56,180 nt of DNA, taken from contig JAHHID010000046.1 in the NCBI GenBank assembly GCA_019359015.1, positions 1 through 56,180 of the forward strand, read 5' to 3'. The stretch's first letter is position 1, and every line of letters starts with the position of its first letter. Below are positions 1-7,813 of the stretch, in pieces. This DNA is from Spirirestis rafaelensis WJT71-NPBG6 (GTDB lineage Bacteria; Cyanobacteriota; Cyanobacteriia; Cyanobacteriales; Nostocaceae). Made by a program: the position numbers and the translations under genes. The notes beneath the pieces are model-generated. The model was not told the origin of the DNA and ran no database searches. It worked only from the letters and a program-made list of their open reading frames with translations.

Positions 1-81
1 GCAGGCGTACTACCGGGGTCAAAAATGGCTAGGCAAGTGCCGAAATCCCAAAAGGGAAAAACCAGGAAATCCAAGAAGTGA
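1..81 (+). CDS. Partial TnpB-like transposase, C-terminal tail
   Basis: Only the last 26 codons are present, ending in TGA at 79-81. The tail is very basic (lysine, arginine and serine rich, ending KTRKSKK), as in many cyanobacterial TnpB C-termini. No catalytic motif is in the window, so the family assignment rests on the basic tail plus the hairpin that follows. An identical copy sits at the other end of the window on the opposite strand. Confidence 0.5.
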   Translation, partial: AGVLPGSKMARQVPKSQKGKTRKSKK

Positions 82-126
82 TTCTTTGGAATCCCCATCC
101 CTCTATAGGGTGGGGAGGATGTCAAT
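1..126 (+). mobile_element. 3' end of an IS200/IS605-type element (left copy)
   Basis: This is the tail of a tnpB-type insertion sequence. After the transposase stop codon there is an imperfect hairpin at 92-116 (TCCCCA-t-CCCT pairing with AGGGTGGGGA), the subterminal structure usual at IS200/IS605 ends. The same 126 bases occur in inverted orientation at 56054-56179. The 5' part of the element lies outside the window. Confidence 0.7.
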
Positions 127-2314
127 TACGATAGTGACGAACTACTTCTGCAACTGACCAAGCTTGAGCGATCGCACCTCTGGGATGATGAGGTTCATCA
201 CCATCAAAAATTTCCGAAATTGAGCCAATACAAGCATCATGAAGAAAGTGATCTAATAACGGTTGCCAATCAAAGGGCAGAGGTTCTTCTGGGTAAAAAC
301 GCTCCCAAGCGCGGATAAATGGACCTATTAGCCAACTCCAAACAGTGCCTTGATGATAAGCGCGATCGCGTTGTTCGGGATTGCCTAAATATTTGCCTAT
401 ATATTCGGGATCGCTTCTATCAAGACTGCGAAGACCATAGGGAGTGAGCAAGCTAGAAGTTGCTTTATCAAGTATCTGACGCCCGTGCTGTTGAGAAAAG
501 CCACAATGACGCAACGAAAGCGCTAAAACTGCATTTGGGCGAATTTGAGAATTTCGGCGATCGTCTGGCTCAATTGTGTCGTAGAAATAGCCTAGCTGGG
601 GATTCCAATACTTTTGCAGAGAAGCTTGCACTTGTTTGGCTTGCTCAATATAACGTCGTGCTTGCTTAACTAAGCGCGTTGACTCGGCTGGTGGTTGTTG
701 TTCGCTCAAAATTTCTGCCCACCGAGAAGCCCAACATAAAGCAGAATACCACAGCGCATTGATTTCCACTGGCTTACCGCGACGAGGTGTCGCAGGTTGT
801 CCCCCAACTACCGCATCCATCCACGTGAGAGCTTCACCACGAGTATCCCAACTAACCAGTCCATCAGTGGAATCAACCTGGATATTATACCGCGTACCGC
901 CGACAAAGGCTTTGTGGATTTGCTGTACTACTGGGTATTGTTGTGCCAAAAATGCCCAATCTTGAGTAGCTTCTAAGTAAAGTCCTAAAGTTTCAATCCA
1001 CCAAAGGGCGGCATCAATACTGTTATAAAAGGGTTCGCCACCAGCATCAGGAAATGCATTCGGAATTAAGCCGTAATGACAGTAACGCCCAAAAGTTTCC
1101 AAAACTCCTTTAGCCAAGTCAAAGCGCTGCGGAACCAACGCTAAACCCGGTAACGCAATCAAAGTATCGCGTCCCCAATCATTGAACCAATGATAACCAG
1201 CAATCACAGTCGGTCCAGCAATTGAGGCTCGATAAACGATAAATTGATCGCTTGCTCGTAGTAATTTTTGCCAAATTGGGGATGGGGGAAATGGGGAGAG
1301 GGGGAGAGAGGGGGATGGTGAGTCCAGCGCCGTGCGCGGGTTCCCCGCGTTGAGGCGACTGGCGAACCCGAAGGGGGAGAGGGGGGGACGACATGCAAAA
1401 ATCTGGGAAAGCCTTTCTTGTTCTGCTTCCAAAGCTTCTGCAAAGGTTTGCGAAGTCAAGACATCTGATGTCGGTTCGGGAAAACCTACCCGTGCTTCTA
1501 AAGTGACTGCATCTCCAGGATTGAGAGCGACTGTTAAATAACCAGGACTGAAAAAGTCTTCGCGATCGCCTAATCCCCGGCGCGTCTCTTCTAACAATTG
1601 ATAATTCCAGTACCAAACTGTGTCTGATTGGTAATTTCCTTGAGTCCAGCGCAAATGCCAAGGTGTGCCGAAGTTGCCGGAATTTATCGCTTGCAGACAC
1701 ACTTGCTGTTGTCCTAGCATTTGGGAAAAGTGTAATTCTGGCGTTGCTCTTTGTTGATGATGAAAATCGCGATCGCCTATCAACAGTCGCAGCCTTAAAA
1801 TCGCCGCATCCTTACCCTCATAGCGATAGTGAATCAAAATGCGATGGCTGAAAGAGGAAGGGGAGATGGGGGGATAGGGGGATAGGGGGAAAGAAGAATT
1901 ATTCTCCCTGTCTCCCTGTCTCCCTGTCTCCCTGTCTCCCTGTCCCCCTGTCCCCCTGTCCCCCTCCTCCCCAACCATCCCATAAGGCATGATCAATTGT
2001 CTGCTTAACTGCCAGTCATTCTCACCCCAAATCCATTTTGGGACTGGGTTAATATCAAAAGAGCGTTGCAGTTTATATCCTGTTGGCTCAACTTGACCAG
2101 TACCCCAAAAATTTGTCCCTAGTGGCACTACCCGTCCCGGTAGTTCCAGGCTAGCTTCTAGGTGCGAAAACAATAGGGTGCGCCCAGAAGGGGGACTGGT
2201 AGCGGCAATCAGCCAGCCGTGATAAGTGCGCGTGCGGACATCACAAACTGTACCACTGGCAAAACTTCCCATGCCATTGGTCAGCAACCATTCTCTTGTA
2301 TCTAAATCGTTCAT
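122..2314 (-). CDS. Amylo-alpha-1,6-glucosidase (glycogen debranching enzyme, GH133-like)
   Basis: A 730-residue cytosolic enzyme expected to hydrolyse alpha-1,6 branch points of glycogen. The N-terminal domain starts with the family signature WLLTNGMGSFASGTV (residues 9-23). The (alpha/alpha) barrel carries WFNDWGRDTLIALPGL (376-391), DGLVSWDTRGEALTWMDA (484-501) and KPVEINALWYSAL (514-526), which hold the expected catalytic acids. Two low-complexity stretches, about residues 115-157 and 309-347, are rich in G/D/R or P/S and coincide with dispersed DNA repeats. They appear to be in-frame repeat insertions at linkers. The gene is convergent with the insertion sequence tail and divergent from the peroxiredoxin gene at 2455. 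Confidence 0.9.
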   Translation of the reverse strand: MNDLDTREWLLTNGMGSFASGTVCDVRTRTYHGWLIAATSPPSGRTLLFSHLEASLELPGRVVPLGTNFWGTGQVEPTGYKLQRSFDINPVPKWIWGENDWQLSRQLIMPYGMVGEEGDRGTGGQGDRETGRQGDRENNSSFPLSPYPPISPSSFSHRILIHYRYEGKDAAILRLRLLIGDRDFHHQQRATPELHFSQMLGQQQVCLQAINSGNFGTPWHLRWTQGNYQSDTVWYWNYQLLEETRRGLGDREDFFSPGYLTVALNPGDAVTLEARVGFPEPTSDVLTSQTFAEALEAEQERLSQIFACRPPLSPFGFASRLNAGNPRTALDSPSPSLPLSPFPPSPIWQKLLRASDQFIVYRASIAGPTVIAGYHWFNDWGRDTLIALPGLALVPQRFDLAKGVLETFGRYCHYGLIPNAFPDAGGEPFYNSIDAALWWIETLGLYLEATQDWAFLAQQYPVVQQIHKAFVGGTRYNIQVDSTDGLVSWDTRGEALTWMDAVVGGQPATPRRGKPVEINALWYSALCWASRWAEILSEQQPPAESTRLVKQARRYIEQAKQVQASLQKYWNPQLGYFYDTIEPDDRRNSQIRPNAVLALSLRHCGFSQQHGRQILDKATSSLLTPYGLRSLDRSDPEYIGKYLGNPEQRDRAYHQGTVWSWLIGPFIRAWERFYPEEPLPFDWQPLLDHFLHDACIGSISEIFDGDEPHHPRGAIAQAWSVAEVVRHYRN
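1274..1390. repeat. Dispersed repeat inserted in frame in the debranching enzyme gene
   Basis: G-rich short-period sequence (gggaga, gggggaga) flanks a core with the dyad gcgggttccccgc. Core and flanks together add about 39 proline/serine-rich residues to the debranching enzyme without breaking its frame. Similar G-rich runs recur at 12440, 38750 and 1860. Confidence 0.6.
1844..1972. repeat. Short tandem repeat (CTCCCTGT heptamer/octamer type) inside the debranching enzyme gene
   Basis: Repeated tccctgtc and cccctgtc units follow gggggata units. Translated on the minus strand they give a GDRGTGGQGDRETGRQGDRE-like stretch, clearly foreign to the enzyme fold. This is the STRR type common in heterocystous cyanobacteria. 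Confidence 0.75.
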
Positions 2315-2454
2315 TGGCTACTCAAAATCGTTATGACTATGATATAGTCGTAACAGATCGTAATTAAAACTGTGACAGCTCTTAGGGGTGAGTTTTAGCG
2401 CTCCCCAAATTACTAAGCTGATAGACAAACATAAATTCCAGGAGAATTAAGTTA

Positions 2455-3066
2455 ATGCCCCTCACTTATTCAGCAGAAGGATGCCTTCGAGTAGGTCAAC
2501 AGGCTCCCGACTTTACAGCAACCGCTGTCGTAGACCAGGAATTTAAGACAATTAAACTGTCCGAATATCGCGGCAAGTATGTTGTCCTGTTTTTCTACCC
2601 TCTAGACTTTACCTTTGTTTGCCCGACAGAAATCACAGCATTTAGCGATCGCTACGAAGAATTCAAAAATCTGGACACCGAAATTCTTGGTGTTTCCGTT
2701 GATAGCGAGTTCTCCCATCTGGCTTGGGTTCAGACTGATCGCAAGTCTGGTGGTGTCGGCGATCTCAACTATCCTCTAGTATCTGACATCAAGAAAGAAG
2801 TTAGCGCCGCTTACAACGTTCTTGATCCAGCAGCAGGTATTGCCTTGCGCGGTCTGTTCATCATCGATAAAGATGGTGTCATTCAGCACGCTACCATCAA
2901 CAACTTAGCTTTTGGTCGCAGCGTCGATGAAACTCTGCGGACGTTACAAGCAATTAGATACGTCCAGTCCCACCCCGACGAAGTTTGCCCTGCTGGTTGG
3001 CAACCCGGAGACCAAACAATGGTTCCCGACCCAGTGAAGTCCAAAGTGTACTTCTCCGCTGTCTAA
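2455..3066 (+). CDS. prxA: Typical 2-Cys peroxiredoxin
   Basis: A 203-residue thiol peroxidase that reduces hydrogen peroxide and alkyl hydroperoxides, normally recycled by thioredoxin. The peroxidatic Cys56 is in FTFVCPTE and the resolving Cys178 in EVCPAGW. GGVGD (99-103) and the C-terminal YF (199-200) are the pair of motifs that make eukaryotic-type 2-Cys enzymes sensitive to overoxidation. A clear ribosome binding site (CAGGAG) precedes the ATG by about 9 bases. The symbol follows cyanobacterial usage and is tentative; the family call is firm. Confidence 0.95.
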   Translation: MPLTYSAEGCLRVGQQAPDFTATAVVDQEFKTIKLSEYRGKYVVLFFYPLDFTFVCPTEITAFSDRYEEFKNLDTEILGVSVDSEFSHLAWVQTDRKSGGVGDLNYPLVSDIKKEVSAAYNVLDPAAGIALRGLFIIDKDGVIQHATINNLAFGRSVDETLRTLQAIRYVQSHPDEVCPAGWQPGDQTMVPDPVKSKVYFSAV

Positions 3067-3127
3067 ATTTCGCAAAGAAAGGAAAACTCCATCCGCAGCG
3101 TCTTTAGTTAGAGACACAATACATAAT

Positions 3128-3200
3128 AACCACAGATGAACACTCTTATAAACACGCAAGATAAATTAATTGGTGTTAAGTTCGGTGTCTATCTGTGGTT
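3128..3200. repeat. AACCACAGAT inverted-repeat element
   Basis: Perfect 10-base inverted ends AACCACAGAT and ATCTGTGGTT bracket about 53 bases downstream of the peroxiredoxin gene. The same element family occurs between pntA and pntA2 (16076-16270). It could act as a loose transcript-end structure, but no T-run follows. Confidence 0.55.
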
Positions 3201-3339
3201 TTACTGTAAGGCAATGGTTATTAGTTTGTGGTTAGTAGTTAGTTGGTAGTGAAGAATAATTTTTTTCAACTGATAACTAGCATCTCCAAATCACAAAGAT
3301 ATTAAATTATATTTTTTCTGACTAACCGGGGACAAGATA

Positions 3340-3876
3340 ATGCTGACTTCAAATGATTTTAGTGGCTTATTTAACGAGCGCTTCTTTCGCAATTTTCTGC
3401 CAATTCCAGCCACAAATAAACTGTTTTTGGGAGTAGCAACACCAGATTTTCACTTACCAGATATTACTAACGGCACATTAGTAAAGTTGTCGAATTACAG
3501 AGGTAATCAGCCAGTATTACTTGCCTTTACGCGCATCTTCACCGAAAAGCAATATTGTCCGTTTTGCTTTCCTCACATCAAAGCTTTGAATGAGAACTAC
3601 GAGCAATTTAAAAATCGCGGTATAGAAGTTTTGATGATTACTAGTACTGATGAACGGCAGAGTCAAATAGTCGTTAAAGATTTAAAGTTAAAAATCCCCT
3701 TGTTAAGCGATCCCACTTGCCGCGTCTTTCGTACATATCAAACGGGGCAAGCATTAGGCGCACCTTTACCAGCGCAGTTTGTGTTAGATAAAGACGGGAG
3801 ACTGCGTTATAGGCATTTATTTTCTTTTTTGGATCATAACGCCAGCATTGAGACATTATTAGAGCAGTTTAATTAA
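3340..3876 (+). CDS. AhpC/TSA-type peroxiredoxin-like protein
   Basis: A 178-residue thioredoxin-fold redoxin, probably a cytosolic peroxidase or thiol oxidoreductase. The core starts near residue 33 (ATPDFHLPDITNG). The active-site region is TEKQYCPFCFPH, with Cys73 and Cys76 in a CPFC arrangement at the position of the peroxidatic cysteine. No separate C-terminal resolving cysteine is evident except Cys127 (DPTCRVF). It follows the 2-Cys peroxiredoxin gene on the same strand after a 270-base gap holding a repeat, so the two are probably transcribed separately. Confidence 0.75.
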   Translation: MLTSNDFSGLFNERFFRNFLPIPATNKLFLGVATPDFHLPDITNGTLVKLSNYRGNQPVLLAFTRIFTEKQYCPFCFPHIKALNENYEQFKNRGIEVLMITSTDERQSQIVVKDLKLKIPLLSDPTCRVFRTYQTGQALGAPLPAQFVLDKDGRLRYRHLFSFLDHNASIETLLEQFN

Positions 3877-3936
3877 TCGTAGTAATCGCTTCAGCGATTC
3901 TTGTACAAGACTTTCAAGCACTCTTCGTGCTTACGA
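3877..3936. repeat. Two-hairpin cruciform repeat downstream of the redoxin gene
   Basis: An outer stem TCGTA/TACGA (3877-3881 with 3932-3936) encloses two perfect hairpins, AATCGC-ttca-GCGATT (3884-3899) and AAGCAC-tcttc-GTGCTT (3916-3932). The layout resembles a palindromic repeat element. It could also serve as a transcript end. Confidence 0.55.
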
Positions 3937-4015
3937 CGTTAAATTTTTTCCGGTAGGTCTACACCATATAATTAAGCTTGCCCATAGTCTGCTCATAAAA
4001 CAGTGAGGTTTTCTG

Positions 4016-4675
4016 ATGATCAAGCTATATCACTCAGCGATTTCGCCAAATTCGCGCCGTGTCTGGATTACCCTACTGGAGAAAAAACTAGAATTTGAAC
4101 TGGTAGAAGTGAAACTTGATGGCGAACAGTTGAAACCAGAGTTTTTGGCACTTAACCCCTTTCACCACATTCCAGTGTTGGTGGATGACGGCTTTAATTT
4201 AATAGAATCCTTGGCAATTTTAGACTATTTAGAAGCAAAATATCCCACGCCTGCAATGTTGCCTAAAGATGCAAAGGATTTAGCAATTGTCAAAATGGTG
4301 GAACTGGTAACTGTTAATGAATTGTTGCCCGCAACAGTCCCACTGTTTCCAGTGATGTTAGGCTTCCCTGGAGATCCAGAAAAAGTTGAACAGGCAAAGG
4401 AAAAAGCGTCAATAGTACTGAAGTTGTTTGAAAACTTACTTGACGATCGCCCTTACTTTGGCAGTGAAAATCTAACTCTTGCCGAACCTGTGGCTGGTAC
4501 TATTGTACCCTTATTGGCAGGGCTTGGCGTGTCTTTGAGTGATTGTCCCAAATTGAGTGCTTGGTGCGATCGCTTGACAGCGCGTCCGACGTGGCAAACT
4601 ACCGAAGCAACCCCAGAGATAATTCAAGACTTCAAGTCTATCTTCCAAACTCTAATGGCGCGACAAAATAGTTGA
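4016..4675 (+). CDS. Glutathione S-transferase family protein
   Basis: A 219-residue GST with an N-terminal thioredoxin-like domain and an all-helical C-terminal domain. The N-terminus LYHSAISPNSRRVWITLLEK supplies the serine-type active site. NPFHHIPVLVDDG contains the cis-proline, and the IES motif (about 63-65) binds the glutathione gamma-glutamyl group. It probably acts in detoxification or thiol chemistry; the substrate cannot be read from sequence. It stands alone downstream of two peroxidase-type genes, which loosely fits an oxidative-stress neighbourhood. Confidence 0.88.
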   Translation: MIKLYHSAISPNSRRVWITLLEKKLEFELVEVKLDGEQLKPEFLALNPFHHIPVLVDDGFNLIESLAILDYLEAKYPTPAMLPKDAKDLAIVKMVELVTVNELLPATVPLFPVMLGFPGDPEKVEQAKEKASIVLKLFENLLDDRPYFGSENLTLAEPVAGTIVPLLAGLGVSLSDCPKLSAWCDRLTARPTWQTTEATPEIIQDFKSIFQTLMARQNS

Positions 4676-4779
4676 AAAATTAAGGTGAATTTATCTTTTC
4701 TCATTACCACGTAGAGCGCATTGGTGACAACTTAAGAAAAAGGTAAGCTTGTCAACAGGTGCATTAAGGAAAAAAACGA

Positions 4780-5016
4780 TTGTTTAATCCAAGAGTGGGA
4801 AACCCAGACCACAAGGGAGATACAAACATACCAGCCCGCGAAAACGAAGCGATCGCAGCGCGGATAGAGAAGCTATTAACACCACTTGACATTTTGGCGA
4901 TCGCTTTAAGTTGTCACCAATGGTCAGAAACTGGGAATGCTTTGTGGGAGGCTCTGCCTTCCCTTGAATCAGAGCCAGAGTCTCCCAGAATTTCCTTACG
5001 AGGCAAAGCCTCGTAA
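4780..5016 (+). pseudogene. Remnant of an IS4-type transposase N-terminus fused to repeat sequence
   Basis: The first 35 codons (PRVGNPDHKGDT, then ENEAIAARIEKLLTP) closely resemble the N-terminus of a cyanobacterial IS4-family transposase as I remember it. After LLTP the similarity stops, and the frame runs into unrelated sequence and a palindromic repeat before ending at 5016. The only start is TTG and no ribosome binding site is visible. Most likely a dead fragment. If it is translated, it would be a 78-residue orphan. Confidence 0.45.
4996..5016. repeat. Perfect palindrome TTACGAGGC-aaa-GCCTCGTAA
   Basis: Nine-base perfect arms with a three-base loop overlap the end of the transposase remnant. 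It looks like a small dispersed palindrome or an old transcript end. Confidence 0.5.
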
Positions 5017-5086
5017 CGAGAAAAAACCCGACCGCGAGGAAAGGAAGCCCGCGCTCTATCCGCTCTTGGTGAGCATCGAGAAGATA

Positions 5087-6616
5087 TTACAAATAATCTA
5101 CCCGTGCGTCTAAGCCGCGCGATCGCAAATCTCTAGAAAGCTGTTCGGCTTGGGTGCGATCGGTAAATGCTCCTGCATTTACATAATTACCTAATCTCGA
5201 TTCAGCCGGGAAAGCATTAGGTACATACTGGCGCACTATATTGAGAGTGTCGTTATTGTAAATCGGCACTACTACTACATAGCGATTATTATTAGGACGA
5301 TTGGCTACTGGTGAACCATTCAACCCTAATACTTGCCAAGTTTGTGAATCTACAACCCCAGTAGGGTTGAGTTGATAATTTTGCTGGAATGCAATCACAG
5401 ATGACCTGGTATATTCGCTGAAATAACCGTCAGGAAACGCCTTAAAGTAACCTAATTGCCCTAAACGCTCTTGCAGTGCTCTAACATTTTCTCCTCTGTC
5501 ACCTACAGAAATATAATTTCTGCCTGGTTGATTATTAGCATTTCTATCTTCCCAGGCTCTACGTACAGCCTGCAATATTTGAGTGTCGGCAATTCCATCG
5601 GCATCAAGTCGATAATCTTGTTGGAATCGGCGCAGAGCATCTATAGTCAGCGGACCAGCATAGCCAGTTGGACTGACCTTAAAATAGCCGAGATCCCGCA
5701 AACGCTGTTGCAGTTCTCTCACTTGCTCAGTAGAAAGACTCGCTCCCCCAGGAGTGGGATTTTGAGAAGTTCTCAGTAATGCGTCCCAAGTTTGGCGATT
5801 CGCCACACCATCAGCAGCTAAACCTGAACTGCGTTGAAATGCAATTACAGCATTTCTGGTAATCGGTCCAAAGCGACCGGTCGGATTAGTATTAAAATAA
5901 CCTCTCTGCTGCAATAACTGTTGTAACCTTGTTACGGCTGGACCACTGCTATTTTCAGAAAGAACAGGATATTCGCCACCTTCACCTTCAGAACGTCTGA
6001 TTACTATTGCTTGTTTGGTTCTAGAACCGACAACACCATCAGCACGTAATCCAGAAGCTTGCTGGAATCTAATAACTGCTTGCTGAGTATCTAAACCAAA
6101 ATTGCCATTGACTGGACCGTAAAAGTAACCTAATTGTCGTAAATCTTGTTGTAGCCTAGAAACGCTGGCACCGCGACTACCCTGGCGCAAGTCGCCAGTG
6201 ACATTACCACCAGGGTTTCTAGCTTGACATGCTTGTTGGAGCGATCGCTCAGTGCTTATACCCACAACTCCATCAGCAGCTAGTCTATTAGCTCGCTGGA
6301 ATTCGATTACAGCGTTCTGAGTCAAGGAAGCAAAATTGCCTGTTACTGGACCATTAAAGTAGCCTAACTTTTTCAAACACCTTTGGGTGTTTGTGACTTC
6401 AGATCCGCTGCTTCCTAACTTCTGAAGTGCTACAGCTTGTCCAGCTATACTTAAAATACCCACAGTTAGCGCTACAGACAAAAGGCGCATCGCTGCAACG
6501 CCAGAAAAGTTTCTCCAATTGTTAAAAAATTTAAAATTCACGCCCAGAGGAACAACCTCGATCCTTTCAGATGCCTCGTGGGTTGAGACTATACCAAAAT
6601 TACCAATGGTTTCCAT
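5087..6616 (-). CDS. Exported protein with five peptidoglycan-binding repeats and a SPOR-like C-terminus
   Basis: A 509-residue envelope protein. After a long basic leader, a hydrophobic signal segment (LLSVALTVGILSIAGQAVA, residues 45-63) directs export. Five PG_binding_1 repeats follow, each with the core LGYF-x-G-x-F-x-T-x-A-V-x-FQ-x-GL-x-ADGVV; the fourth and fifth are the most diverged. The last 70 residues (VNAGAFTDRTQAEQLSRDLRSRGLDARV) read like a SPOR module, which binds denuded glycan strands. The long start at 6616 is preferred because related cyanobacterial proteins carry the same extended leader beginning MET. No hydrolase domain is present, so a structural or targeting role in the cell wall is likely. 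Confidence 0.85.
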   Translation of the reverse strand: METIGNFGIVSTHEASERIEVVPLGVNFKFFNNWRNFSGVAAMRLLSVALTVGILSIAGQAVALQKLGSSGSEVTNTQRCLKKLGYFNGPVTGNFASLTQNAVIEFQRANRLAADGVVGISTERSLQQACQARNPGGNVTGDLRQGSRGASVSRLQQDLRQLGYFYGPVNGNFGLDTQQAVIRFQQASGLRADGVVGSRTKQAIVIRRSEGEGGEYPVLSENSSGPAVTRLQQLLQQRGYFNTNPTGRFGPITRNAVIAFQRSSGLAADGVANRQTWDALLRTSQNPTPGGASLSTEQVRELQQRLRDLGYFKVSPTGYAGPLTIDALRRFQQDYRLDADGIADTQILQAVRRAWEDRNANNQPGRNYISVGDRGENVRALQERLGQLGYFKAFPDGYFSEYTRSSVIAFQQNYQLNPTGVVDSQTWQVLGLNGSPVANRPNNNRYVVVVPIYNNDTLNIVRQYVPNAFPAESRLGNYVNAGAFTDRTQAEQLSRDLRSRGLDARVDYL

Positions 6617-7155
6617 AATTTTTCCAAGTTTTTGGGTTATAAAAATTTTTGTTGCAGTATTTACCTTGCACGCTAACCTAGGTTGTTGATGTCAACTGTT
6701 GACAAATTTATTTTTATGTGCTAGCCAGTGTTAGCTATAACAGTCAATCATCGACAAATGGTTTTCTACTGATTAACAACACATCAATAGAACTCCTTTC
6801 CGGCAAGGTAGCAATTTTTTTTTGCTATTAGGATACCATGCACAACAATAACTTTAAAACCACTTAATTCCAGCTTGCTTAAAAAGCTATTTTTTGCAGC
6901 TTTAAGGTTAATTAAAGTTGCGTTTTTGAATAAAAGGACTTATTGTATGGTAGAAAATATAGCTTGATTCAACATGGCTGCTAAATATTGGCAGCCAGCG
7001 ATCGCCTGTTTGTCAGACAATATTACATAAATAATTTTTTGTTTCGGCTCCAGTCGCAGAGTCACAAACACAAAACCCAAAATTAAAACTTATGAACCAG
7101 GTTGACAAAAAAGTATAAAAACTTCTGTTTGTTAGTCGCCAGTCCCCAATCCCTT
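6617..7155. other. Intergenic region without a convincing gene
   Basis: AT-rich sequence upstream of the peptidoglycan-binding gene, presumably holding its promoter. The inverted motif GTTGATGTCAACTGTTGAC lies near 6685. The reading frame crossing 7102-7404 on the plus strand is antisense to the SH3 gene and has no coding character. Confidence 0.4.
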
Positions 7156-7686
7156 TTATTGTTGCGTTGGTTGGGAATTATCTTGAGCGTCAACTTTTTG
7201 AGTGTTACCTGCTTTCACCCAACCTTCTTTATCGCTACCTTCGAGGCGAATTTTTTGCCAGACTTTATCTTGACTTTCTTCCAAAACAACGATTTTTTCA
7301 TTAAAACCAATTCCACCAACACGTTCGGCATCCTGTTTTGCTTCTGCTCGCAAAATCAAGCCTTGAGACCAAGTAACACGCGCTGGGTAAGCTCCGGGTG
7401 GTAATGGCTTTTCTGATTCCGCAGTCTGGGGTGATTGAGTAGGAGTTGGGTTTGGCTTGGGAGTTTCTGCTTGCTCAACAGAGCTAGGGGTAAGTGCGGG
7501 TGATGCTCCTGGAGTTTTAGGAGCTTGTGCTTTTATCTCTGGTGAATCATTGGCAAAAATCGGTTTAGTAGCGGGTATGGCGGTTCGATTTATGAAATAC
7601 AACGCAGTCGCAACGCCACCACCAATTAAAACAACGATCGCCAAGAAAAACCCAAGTAGATACTTTAGTACGTTAGAAATTACCAT
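7156..7686 (-). CDS. Membrane-anchored SH3-domain protein
   Basis: About 176 residues. One N-terminal membrane helix (LLGFFLAIVVLIGGGVATALYF) is followed by a proline/alanine/threonine-rich linker. The C-terminal bacterial SH3 domain is PARVTWSQGLILRAEAK...KIVVLEES...WQKIRLEG...EGWVKAG. The start at 7686 is chosen because GGTGAGG lies seven bases before that ATG; an upstream ATG at 7713 adds nine residues. It is probably periplasmic and binds wall or peptide ligands. Downstream neighbour of the ycf46 gene on the same strand. Confidence 0.75.
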   Translation of the reverse strand: MVISNVLKYLLGFFLAIVVLIGGGVATALYFINRTAIPATKPIFANDSPEIKAQAPKTPGASPALTPSSVEQAETPKPNPTPTQSPQTAESEKPLPPGAYPARVTWSQGLILRAEAKQDAERVGGIGFNEKIVVLEESQDKVWQKIRLEGSDKEGWVKAGNTQKVDAQDNSQPTQQ

Positions 7687-7703
7687 ATTTATAACCTCAC
7701 CAG

Positions 7704-7810
7704 CAATAGTCAATAGTCTAAAATCAATCGTGCAAAGTCAAGAGTCATTAGTCAATAGTCTAAAGTCTAAATATTTACTCTTGACTTTAGACTATTAACT
7801 ATTGATTAAC
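7704..7810. repeat. Short tandem repeat, TAGTCTAAA / AGTCAATAGTC type
   Basis: Near-repeats of agtcaatagtctaaa and an inverted arm (gtctaaagt...actttagac) fill the gap between the SH3 gene and ycf46. This is a low-complexity intergenic STRR, not coding. Confidence 0.55.
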
Positions 7811-7813
7811 TAA

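Noticed and set aside
1179-1700. 173-codon minus-strand frame inside the debranching enzyme gene
   Set aside because: Shadow frame; the enzyme frame carries all motifs.
7102-7404. 100-codon plus-strand frame
   Set aside because: Antisense to the SH3-domain gene for most of its length; cysteine/phenylalanine-rich shadow composition.
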